NCBI GenBank assembly: GCA_016710065.1
Contig: JADJLP010000001.1
Location: 186,001 to 250,000 of the forward strand
Length of the DNA stretch: 64,000 nt
From: Candidatus Ideonella esbjergensis
GTDB lineage: Bacteria; Pseudomonadota; Gammaproteobacteria; Burkholderiales; Burkholderiaceae_C
Reading direction: 5' to 3'
The position numbers were made by a program, and so were the translations under genes. Below the pieces are notes generated by a model. It was not told where the DNA came from. It worked only from the letters and a program-made list of their open reading frames with translations, and searched no databases. Positions 46,773 to 53,343 of the stretch are shown piece by piece (the stretch's first letter is position 1; each line of letters opens with the position of its first letter).

Positions 46773-46839
46773 ATCTGAAATACAGATGTTCAGACTTTAT
46801 CCGAATCACAGATGTTTTACAAATATCTGAATGACAGAT
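46773..46839. promoter_or_regulatory. Three HipB operators at 26-bp spacing
   Basis: ATCTGAAATACAGAT (46773-46787), ATCCGAATCACAGAT (46799-46813) and ATCTGAATGACAGAT (46825-46839) share ATCTG-N5-CAGAT. Their centres are at 46780, 46806 and 46832, exactly 26 bases apart. E. coli hipBA uses a comparable operator array at roughly three helical turns, so cooperative HipB binding on one DNA face or looping is expected. Confidence 0.88.
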
Positions 46840-46887
46840 GCCAAAGCTACAGCGGTTGGGCGGACCCCGCCTGGATGTGAGCCGGTC

Positions 46888-46944
46888 GAGAGCCAGCGCC
46901 AGCAAGACGAAGCCCTGGACATGGCGTCGCTCTTCAGGCCGAGC
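46888..46944 (+). repeat. 57-bp direct repeat, remnant of a J-domain gene 3' end (copy 2)
   Basis: ESQRQQDEALDMASLFRPS is encoded in frame, closely matching the end of the J-domain protein at 42617-42673. No other part of the gene is present, so this is a fragment. It lies between hipB and pglL copy 2. Confidence 0.7.
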
Positions 46945-47105
46945 AGCGAGAGTTGGGCCACTCCTGGCCTTGCTTCAGCGCAGGGACCTGTACGGGCGGG
47001 GCTGCGGCTCTGGACGGCCTGGACGTCGGGCGCAGCTGCGCGCCACTCGTCGTCGCCTCCCTATACTTCGCCGCCAAGCTGCGACAGCACTCACACCAGC
47101 CAGAC

Positions 47106-48920
47106 ATGCCTGCCCAACCCACCCGCCCTCACCTTGAATGGGGCCTGGCCCTGGCCTTTGCGCTGGCCGCCCCCAGCCTGCTGGCTTTCAACGTGCCGCC
47201 TTCGGCCACCCTGCTGAACCAGCTGCTGGCCGTGGCCGGCTGGGGCGGTGTGCTGTGGGTGGCGGCCGAGGCGCACCAGGTGCGATGGGCCGGCTTGTTG
47301 CGGCAACTGCCGCTGCCAGGTGTGGTGGGGCTGTTGCTGCTGGCCCTGGTCTACGCCTTCGCACAGGGTCTGCCATCGTCCCTGGCTTGGCAATGGGCCT
47401 CGTTGCTGGGGCTGGCGTTGCTGCTGTTCTGTGTGTCGTGGGCAAGTCGCCTGCCCGATGGGCAAGGTGGCGACGGCAGCGCCGCCGCCTTTGCCAGTGC
47501 CATGTTGCTGGCCGGCCTGCTCAGCGCGGCCGTGGCGATGGTGCAGGTTTTCGCGCCTTCATGGACATCCTGGGCCGACGGCCACCTCATCGCCCGCTCG
47601 GGCCTGCCGGGCCGGGCCGTGGGCAACCTGAGGCAACCCAACCACCTCAGCAGCCTGCTGCTGTGGGCCTTGATCGCCTGGGTGCCCTTGGCCAACGCCG
47701 GGCGCTGGTTTTCGCGGCGCTTGCCGCAGGCTGCTTGGGCAGCCCTGGGCATGGTGCTGGTGCTGGCCGTGGTGCTCACTGCGTCGCGCACGGGCACAGT
47801 GGGCATCCTGCTCATCGCCGCCTGGGGCGTGGTGGACAAGCGCTTGTCGCGCCGGGTGCGCCTGGCCATGCTGGCCGCGCCGCTGATGTACCTGCTGTGC
47901 TGGACGCTGATGGCCAGCTGGGCCCACAGCACGGCCAACACCTTTGGTGGCGAAGTGCGATTGTCAGAAGGCGATTTGTCGGCCTCGCGCTTTGGCATCT
48001 GGGCCAACACGCTGGCGCTGATACGCGCCAACCCGTGGACGGGCGTGGGCCTGGGCGAGTTCAATCTCGCGTGGACGCTCACGCCCTTCCCGGGCCGGCC
48101 TGTGGCCTTCTTCGACCACACCCACAACCTGCCGCTGCACTTGGCGGTGGAGCTGGGCCTGCCGCTGGCCGCCATCACCATGGCCCTGCTGCTGTGGGCA
48201 CTGTGGCAAGCGGCCACGCGCGCATGGCAGGTGCAAGGCGAGGCCGGTGCGGCCTCGCGTGCGGCTTTCATGATGGTGCTGATGATCGGCCTGCACAGCC
48301 TGCTGGAGTACCCGCTCTGGTACGCCTATTTCTTGCTGCCCACCGCCTGGGCCTGGGGCCTTGCGCTGCGCGAGCCCGATGCCGCTGGCCAGCCGCCTGC
48401 CGTGCCGGCCTCGCCCTGGCTGCTGGTGGCGGGCTTGGGCATGGTGCTGGGCGCCGCCTGGGCGCTCTACGACTACAGCAAGGTCACCGCCATCTTCAGT
48501 GCGGGCGACGGCAACCTGAGCTTGCAGCAGCGCATTGAACGCGGCCGCAGCAGCGTGCTTTTTGCGCACCACGCCGACTACGCCAACGTCACCGTGAACG
48601 ACCCGCCTTCGCAGGCCATGGCCTCGTTCGCCACCACCACGCATTCGCTGCTGGACACGCGCTTGATGATCGCCTGGGCCCGTGCGCTCGACGAAACCGG
48701 CGAGCGCGACAAGGCACGCCATCTGGCCGACCGCTTGCGCGAGTTTCGCAACCCGGACGCCAAGGAATTCCTAGGCGCTTGTGATGCCCCGGCAGCGGCA
48801 GCGTCAGGTGAGCTGCCCTTTCAGTGCACGCCCGCGCAGCAGCCGCACAGCTGGCGCGAGTTCGTCACTCCAGCATCCCCCTCCGTCATTCCCGCGAAGG
48901 CGGGAATCCAGGGCCTTTGA
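47106..48920 (+). CDS. PglL-type O-oligosaccharyltransferase / Wzy-like protein, copy 2
   Basis: A 604-residue paralogue of the protein at 37957, about 60 per cent identical by eye. It shares FNVPPSATLLNQLLAVAGWGG, LPGRAVGNLRQPNHLSSLLLW, ASRFGIWANTLALIRANPWTGVGLGEFNL and HNLPLHLAVELGLPLA. GC content is that of the core genome. The normal end HSWREF is extended by about 18 residues (ending PSVIPAKAGIQGL), encoded by a dispersed repeat. ATG at 47106 was chosen; there is no pilin beside it, and its glycan acceptor is unknown. Confidence 0.9.
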   Translation: MPAQPTRPHLEWGLALAFALAAPSLLAFNVPPSATLLNQLLAVAGWGGVLWVAAEAHQVRWAGLLRQLPLPGVVGLLLLALVYAFAQGLPSSLAWQWASLLGLALLLFCVSWASRLPDGQGGDGSAAAFASAMLLAGLLSAAVAMVQVFAPSWTSWADGHLIARSGLPGRAVGNLRQPNHLSSLLLWALIAWVPLANAGRWFSRRLPQAAWAALGMVLVLAVVLTASRTGTVGILLIAAWGVVDKRLSRRVRLAMLAAPLMYLLCWTLMASWAHSTANTFGGEVRLSEGDLSASRFGIWANTLALIRANPWTGVGLGEFNLAWTLTPFPGRPVAFFDHTHNLPLHLAVELGLPLAAITMALLLWALWQAATRAWQVQGEAGAASRAAFMMVLMIGLHSLLEYPLWYAYFLLPTAWAWGLALREPDAAGQPPAVPASPWLLVAGLGMVLGAAWALYDYSKVTAIFSAGDGNLSLQQRIERGRSSVLFAHHADYANVTVNDPPSQAMASFATTTHSLLDTRLMIAWARALDETGERDKARHLADRLREFRNPDAKEFLGACDAPAAAASGELPFQCTPAQQPHSWREFVTPASPSVIPAKAGIQGL

Positions 48921-49443
48921 TTGGTGCGTTCGCCGCCAGCCACCGGGACAGTCGTTCCTGATGCTCGCCGGTGATCGGCAGCGCCGCCAAGCGCTCAATC
49001 AATGTGGCCGGATCCACAATCTGGTGTTGCAGCATGGTTGTCACGAAGGGCCAATCCTTCTCGCGCCCAGCCACCAGTTTGGACGCCGCCAGATCATGCG
49101 GCTCCAGGCAGTAACCGATCCTGAGGTCGGTGTTGGCGTTCTTGATTTTGATCAGCCGGGATTCCCAACCCATTGGCAGCGTGGCTGTCTCTGGCCCTAC
49201 TCCCTGGGCGTAGTAGCCAAACCGCTCCTCGAAAGGCGACAGCTCTCCGATGGCGCCATCGATCAGATCTGCCAGATCAGGTCGGTGCATGGGGTAGATG
49301 TCAGCCTCCATTGACTGCAACAAGGCTTCTGGCGCGTTGGGCACTGCGCCAAGAATCGACTGGCTACCCACCACCACGATCTCATACTGGTCGGTGATGG
49401 CTGCAGCGGCGCGGATGATGTGTTCCAGCTCTTTGCGCTTCAT
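48886..49443 (-). CDS. Nucleotidyltransferase-like protein (DUF6036 type)
   Basis: A 185-residue protein of the nucleotidyltransferase superfamily. It begins MKRKELEHIIRAAAAITDQY and has the GS motif IVVVGSQSILGAVPN and acidic residues SMEADIYPM, followed by FGYYAQGVG and CLEPHDLAASKLVAGREKDW. DUF6036 assignment is from memory of the pattern. The C-terminal FPPSRE is encoded by the palindromic repeat. The ATG overlaps the stop of the upstream gene (ATGA), forming a two-gene unit that resembles nucleotidyltransferase-type TA systems. Confidence 0.8.
   Translation of the reverse strand: MKRKELEHIIRAAAAITDQYEIVVVGSQSILGAVPNAPEALLQSMEADIYPMHRPDLADLIDGAIGELSPFEERFGYYAQGVGPETATLPMGWESRLIKIKNANTDLRIGYCLEPHDLAASKLVAGREKDWPFVTTMLQHQIVDPATLIERLAALPITGEHQERLSRWLAANAPIKGPGFPPSRE
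48888..48907. repeat. dRS3-like dispersed repeat (ATTCCC-N8-GGGAAT)
   Basis: ATTCCCGCGAAGGCGGGAAT, a palindrome with 8-bp arms and a GAAG loop. It fits the ATTCCC-N8-GGGAAT pattern of widely dispersed bacterial repeats. The pglL copy 2 tail on the plus strand and the tail of the minus-strand nucleotidyltransferase gene both run through it. Confidence 0.85.
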
Positions 49444-49757
49444 GGTTTGGGGCGCCAGGTCTTTAGGAAGGTAAAGCGCTCACCGTGGGTCAAGACACCC
49501 GTGAAGGGTGAGGACTGGCGCAGCGCGCGGGCGCGCTCGGAGTCTTCTTCGGCGGCGAGCAGGCAGGCCTCAAGGCCGGAATCGGCCAGATGCTCCCACT
49601 CTTGCAGATAGGGTTGGGACGAAGCACACACCGTTGTGCGCCAGCGCGCCAGCGTTTGCCTGACCTTGTTGAACAGCGCGGGATCGCGCCGAATCTTGTC
49701 GGCGACCAAGCGGTGCAGAGCGAGGCTGCGCTGATCGACGTCTTGATGAAACCTCAT
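49440..49757 (-). CDS. Small partner of the nucleotidyltransferase (unknown function)
   Basis: A 105-residue protein beginning MRFHQDVDQRSLALHRLVAD. The helical sequence includes KIRRDPALFNKVRQTLARW, SQPYLQEWEHLADSGLEACL and ERARALRQSSPFTGVLTHGERFTFLKTW. No known domain is recognised with certainty. It is first in the two-gene unit with coupled translation; the partner is a nucleotidyltransferase. The pair could be a toxin-antitoxin module, with this small protein as antitoxin or DNA-binding subunit. That role is inference from size and arrangement only. Confidence 0.75.
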   Translation of the reverse strand: MRFHQDVDQRSLALHRLVADKIRRDPALFNKVRQTLARWRTTVCASSQPYLQEWEHLADSGLEACLLAAEEDSERARALRQSSPFTGVLTHGERFTFLKTWRPKP

Positions 49758-49776
49758 CGGACCTCTCCCATGGGCT

Positions 49777-50259
49777 TCAGCCCGGCGCCACCCAGTGGCC
49801 GCTCTTGCCACCCTGCTTTTCCAGCAGGCGCACATCAGTCATCACCATGCCGCGGTCAACGGCCTTGCACATGTCGTAAATCGTCAGCAGGCCCACCTGC
49901 ACGGCGGTAAGGGCTTCCATCTCCACGCCGGTGCGGCCCAGGGTTTCGGCCTGCACGCTGCAGTGCACGGCACTGGCCGGCGCATCCAACTCGAATTCCA
50001 CCGCCACGCGGGTCAGTGGCAAGGGGTGGCACAGCGGGATCAGGTCGGACGTGCGCTTGGCGGCCTGGATGGCGGCAATGCGCGCAATGCCGATCACATC
50101 GCCCTTCTTGGCGTTGCCCGAGGCGATCAACGCCAGCGTGCCGGGCAGCATGCGGATGCTGCCGGTGGCGCGCGCCACGCGGTGGGTTTCGGCCTTGGCG
50201 GCCACGTCCACCATGTGGGCCTGGCCCTGGGCGTCGAAGTGGGTGAGGGAATCGGACAT
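49777..50259 (-). CDS. moaC: Cyclic pyranopterin monophosphate synthase MoaC
   Basis: A 160-residue enzyme of molybdenum cofactor synthesis that converts the MoaA product to cPMP. Conserved blocks are LTHFDAQGQAHMVDVAAKAET, KKGDVIGIARIAAIQAAKRTSDLIPLCHPLPLT, TGVEMEALTAVQVGLLTIYDMCKAVDRGM and the C-terminal LLEKQGGKSGHW. ATG at 50259 gives the usual length. It is a single gene divergent from the M48 protease. Confidence 0.96.
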   Translation of the reverse strand: MSDSLTHFDAQGQAHMVDVAAKAETHRVARATGSIRMLPGTLALIASGNAKKGDVIGIARIAAIQAAKRTSDLIPLCHPLPLTRVAVEFELDAPASAVHCSVQAETLGRTGVEMEALTAVQVGLLTIYDMCKAVDRGMVMTDVRLLEKQGGKSGHWVAPG

Positions 50260-50390
50260 GGTGTGCCTACGGGTGAGCCCGCAACAAGGGCAGTACGAGT
50301 CGATGTCATGATAACGGGCGAACTTTTCCAGGCCTGCGGGCTCAGTCGTCAGGCCTGCGGCTGGTGTTCCGCACGCCCTGTCAGGAATCC

Positions 50391-52052
50391 ATGTCGCCAT
50401 TGCGCCTGTTGCCCCCCATCTCCCCGCGCCACCCACCGAAGCGTTGCTTGGCTGTCGTTGCGGGTGCCTGTGCCCTGATGATGGCGGCATGGCCGGCGGG
50501 CCTGGCAATGGCCCAGGCCGAGCCTGCGAGCGCTGCCGTGCGCCTGCCCGCATTGGGCGATGCCACGTCCGACGACCTCGACATCAACCAGGAGCGACGC
50601 CTGGGTGACAGCATCATGCGCGACATCCGCCGCGACCCCGACTACCTCGACGACCCTTTGCTGACCGAGTACCTGGACAGCCTGGTGCAGCCGCTGCTCA
50701 AGGCGGGGCGCGAGCGCGGCGCCATCGACAACGACATCCAGCGCGCCTTCGCCTGGCAGTCCTTCCTGGTGCGCGACCGCGCTGTGAACGCCTTTGCGCT
50801 ACCGGGCGGCTATGTGGGCGTGTACCTGGGGCTGGTGGGCATGACGGCCACGCCCGAGGAACTGGCCTCGGTGCTGGCCCACGAGATCACGCATGTCACG
50901 CAGCGCCACATTGCGCGCAGCATGACCAACGCCAGCCACCAGGGCATGGCCACGATGGCGGCCACCATCCTGGGTTTGCTGGCCGCGAGCCACTCACGCA
51001 ACATCGACACCGCCCAGGCCGTGGTGGTGGGCAGCCAGGCCATGATGGCGCAGGGCCAGCTCAATTTCTCGCGCGACATGGAGCGCGAGGCCGACCGCAT
51101 CGGCCTGGATCTGATGGGCGGCGCCGGCTTTGCCACCGGCGGCATGGCCGCCATGTTCGAGAAGCTCGACAACGCCTCGCGCCTGAACGACAGTGGCTTG
51201 TACCCCTACCTGCGCAGCCACCCGCTGACCAGCGAGCGCATCAGCGAGGCGCGGCTGCGCATCGGTGCCGCACCGGCGCATGCCGCCGTGAGCCGGGTGG
51301 ACCACCTGCTCATGCAGGCCCGAGCGCGCGTGCTGATGGACAGCACCGAAGGCTCGCTGCGGCGCCAGCAGGCCATGGGCCAGCCCGGGTCACCACTGGC
51401 CGATGCGACGCGGCTGGCGGCTTTGTACGGTGCCGCGATGGCCTCCACCCAGCTGCGCGACTTTGACCAAGCCGATCAGGCCATCGCAGCGGGGCTCACC
51501 GTGGCCAGCAAGCAGTTTGCCGCCGAGCCCCATGCGCTGCGCGCCTTTGCGCTGCTCGATCTCAGCAACCTCATCGAACGCAGTGCCACACCTGCCACGC
51601 AGGCCCAGGGCCTGGCACGGCGCATGACGGCCACCTTGGCGCCGCTCGCGGGCGACCGCTCGCGCGTGCTGCAACTCGCCCGGGCGCAGGTGGCGCTGGC
51701 TCGCGGCCGCATGGGCGATGCCACCGCGCCGGGCTTGCTGCGGGCGTCCACCGAAGAGCTGCAAACCTGGGTGGCCGAGCACAAGGGCGATGCGCTGGCC
51801 TGGCAACTGTTGTCGCAGTGTGCCGAGCCGCTCGGTCTGCACTTGCGCTCGCTGCGCGCTGGCGCCGAGGCGGCCATGGCGCGTGGCGATGTGCTGGGTG
51901 CGGTGGACCGCTTCCGCGCGGCCCAGCGCGCTGCCAAGTTGGCCGGGACGGATGAGTACCTGGAGGCCTCGATCATCGAGTCGCGTTTGCGCGAGGTGGA
52001 GCACGAGCGCCGCCGCCTGATGGCCGAGGCGCGCGGCGAAAAACCGGAGTGA
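50391..52052 (+). CDS. Periplasmic M48-family metalloprotease (BepA/YfgC-like)
   Basis: A 553-residue exported zinc protease, part of outer-membrane protein quality control in relatives. The signal peptide (LAVVAGACALMMAAWPAGLAMAQAE) follows a short basic stretch. The active site HEITH has His164, Glu165 and His168, and the third ligand region is FSRDMEREADRIGLDLM. Downstream is a TPR-like helical region (AQARVLMDSTEGSLRRQQAM and repeats to the end), as in BepA. ATG at 50391 was chosen. Confidence 0.9.
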   Translation: MSPLRLLPPISPRHPPKRCLAVVAGACALMMAAWPAGLAMAQAEPASAAVRLPALGDATSDDLDINQERRLGDSIMRDIRRDPDYLDDPLLTEYLDSLVQPLLKAGRERGAIDNDIQRAFAWQSFLVRDRAVNAFALPGGYVGVYLGLVGMTATPEELASVLAHEITHVTQRHIARSMTNASHQGMATMAATILGLLAASHSRNIDTAQAVVVGSQAMMAQGQLNFSRDMEREADRIGLDLMGGAGFATGGMAAMFEKLDNASRLNDSGLYPYLRSHPLTSERISEARLRIGAAPAHAAVSRVDHLLMQARARVLMDSTEGSLRRQQAMGQPGSPLADATRLAALYGAAMASTQLRDFDQADQAIAAGLTVASKQFAAEPHALRAFALLDLSNLIERSATPATQAQGLARRMTATLAPLAGDRSRVLQLARAQVALARGRMGDATAPGLLRASTEELQTWVAEHKGDALAWQLLSQCAEPLGLHLRSLRAGAEAAMARGDVLGAVDRFRAAQRAAKLAGTDEYLEASIIESRLREVEHERRRLMAEARGEKPE

Positions 52053-52055
52053 GCT

Positions 52056-52131
52056 CAGGCCAGCGCACGGCCGCTCCGAAGCGGCCTGAGCACCCTCTTG
52101 GAGGGTGGCTGCGGTACCCCGCAGCCGGGTG
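52056..52131 (+). repeat. Dispersed three-hairpin repeat, copy B
   Basis: CAGGCCAGCGCACGG, GCCGCTCCGAAGCGGC, ACCCTCTTGGAGGGT and GGCTGCGGTACCCCGCAGCC follow one another as in copy A (last hairpin identical). It sits between convergent gene ends (M48 protease and holin-like protein). Confidence 0.85.
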
Positions 52132-52137
52132 TCTCAC

Positions 52138-52491
52138 TCAGTCGCGCGAGAGCAGGCGCTCGACGGCCACGTCAATCACCATGCCGCAGGCGCTGTAGAT
52201 CAGTGAGCCAATCAGCGCGGCCGGAAAGCCGGTGACCGAGAACCCCGCCAGCACCGACGCGGCCGACCAGAACATCAGCGCATTGATGACGAACAGGAAC
52301 AGGCCCAGTGTGAGCAGCGTGACGGGCAGCGTCAGCAGCACCAGCAGCGGCCGCACCAGCGTGTTGAACAGGCCCAACACCAGGGCGGCGATCAGCGCGG
52401 CACCGAAACTGCTCACCGTCACACCGGGATAGAGGTGCGCCACCAGCAACAAGGCGGCCGCCAACAGCAGCCAACGCAGTATGAGTTTCAT
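52138..52491 (-). CDS. Phage holin superfamily IV-like membrane protein
   Basis: A 117-residue protein with four hydrophobic segments (ILRWLLLAAALLLVAHLYPG, ALIAALVLGLFNTLVRPLLV, PVTLLTLGLFLFVINALMFW and PAALIGSLIYSACGMVIDV). The Asn-rich LGLFNTLVRPLL pattern is typical of the small 4-TM phage-holin family (YvlD-like) seen in many chromosomes without phages. ATG at 52491 was chosen. Function is unknown. Confidence 0.8.
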   Translation of the reverse strand: MKLILRWLLLAAALLLVAHLYPGVTVSSFGAALIAALVLGLFNTLVRPLLVLLTLPVTLLTLGLFLFVINALMFWSAASVLAGFSVTGFPAALIGSLIYSACGMVIDVAVERLLSRD

Positions 52492-52800
52492 GGCCTGAGT
52501 GTGCTCCAAAAGACTTGCGCGATTTGATGTGCTGATTTTGGTTCGAATGTGCAGCACTTCAAGCGGCACATGCCGCAGGCGCGCATACGGTGACGGGTAT
52601 GCAAAACGACTGTATGACGTGCCAGGGCCACAAAAAGCGGGTTTTCACAGGGGACAAAGCGCCGTTTACGAGGGAAAACGGCTTTTCACACCCTCGTACA
52701 CGCAGTACCATTCGCCTCGCTGCGGTGCTGCTGAGAAAGAGGGTCCATGCGACCCTCACCCAGGCCCGGCACATCAACTCAACTGATGGAGAGAATCAAC
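52492..52800. other. Intergenic region before the SWIB gene
   Basis: About 310 bases without a convincing gene. It contains an 8-bp inverted repeat TACGAGGG / CCCTCGTA (52667-52674 and 52691-52698, 16-base loop) and AT-rich TTTTCACA repeats. Promoters of both divergent genes should be here; none stands out. Confidence 0.55.
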
Positions 52801-53241
52801 ATGGCAACTGCAAAGAAGGCCGCTCCGGCCAAGAAGGCCGCTCCGGCGAAGAAAGCTGCTCCCGCAAAGAAGGCCGCTCCGGCCAAGAAGGCGGTGCCGG
52901 CGAAGAAGGCTGCACCTGCAAAGAAGGCAGCGCCGGCGAAGAAGGCCGCTCCGGCCAAGAAGGCCGCTGTGAAGAAGGCTCCGGCCAAGAAGCGCACGCC
53001 CAACGCCGCGTTCATGAAGGCGATGACCCCCAGCGCACACCTGGCTGCGGTGATCGGCGGCACCCCCGTGCCGCGCACTGAAGTGACCAAGAAGGTCTGG
53101 GAATACATCAAGAAGAACGGCCTGCAGGACAAGGCTCAGCGCACCATGATCAACGCCGACGCCAAGCTGAAGGAAATCTTCAAGAAGGCGCAAGTCTCGA
53201 TGTTCGAGATGACCAAGCTGATCAACAGCCACCTGAGCTGA
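52801..53241 (+). CDS. SWIB/MDM2-domain protein with histone H1-like Lys/Ala/Pro tail
   Basis: A 146-residue DNA-associated protein. The first about 65 residues are tandem AKKAAP pentamer-like units (KKAAPAKKAAPAKKA), a histone H1-like cationic tail. Residues about 75-146 are a SWIB domain: SAHLAAVIGGTPVPRTEVTKKVWEYIKKNGLQDKAQ and DAKLKEIFKKAQVSMFEMTKLI. Such fusions occur in Burkholderiales and Chlamydiae. A nucleoid role is inferred. The repeats produce slippage-prone DNA. ATG follows GGAGAGAATCAAC; an intrinsic terminator follows. Confidence 0.93.
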   Translation: MATAKKAAPAKKAAPAKKAAPAKKAAPAKKAVPAKKAAPAKKAAPAKKAAPAKKAAVKKAPAKKRTPNAAFMKAMTPSAHLAAVIGGTPVPRTEVTKKVWEYIKKNGLQDKAQRTMINADAKLKEIFKKAQVSMFEMTKLINSHLS

Positions 53242-53285
53242 AGCGCCTTGCCCTTGCCGCCCCAAAGGCGGCGGGTGCCCTCCCC

Positions 53286-53312
53286 AAAAGCCGGCCCAGC
53301 GCCGGCTTTTTT
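53286..53312 (+). terminator. Intrinsic terminator after the SWIB gene
   Basis: AAAAGCCGGC-CCAGC-GCCGGCTTTTTT: a 7-bp GC stem extended by A-T pairs with a terminal T tract, 44 bases past the stop. Confidence 0.9.
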
Positions 53313-53343
53313 CATGGCGCCGAAGCTGCCCTTGGGGGCGCTC

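Noticed and set aside
52810..52990. Tandem repeats near the start of the SWIB gene resemble a CRISPR or satellite.
   Set aside because: They are in-frame Lys/Ala/Pro codons of a protein-coding repeat, with no unique spacers.
53246..53312. Possible further copy of the three-hairpin repeat after the SWIB gene.
   Set aside because: Only one GCCGCC...GGCGGC hairpin resembles it. The rest is an ordinary intrinsic terminator.
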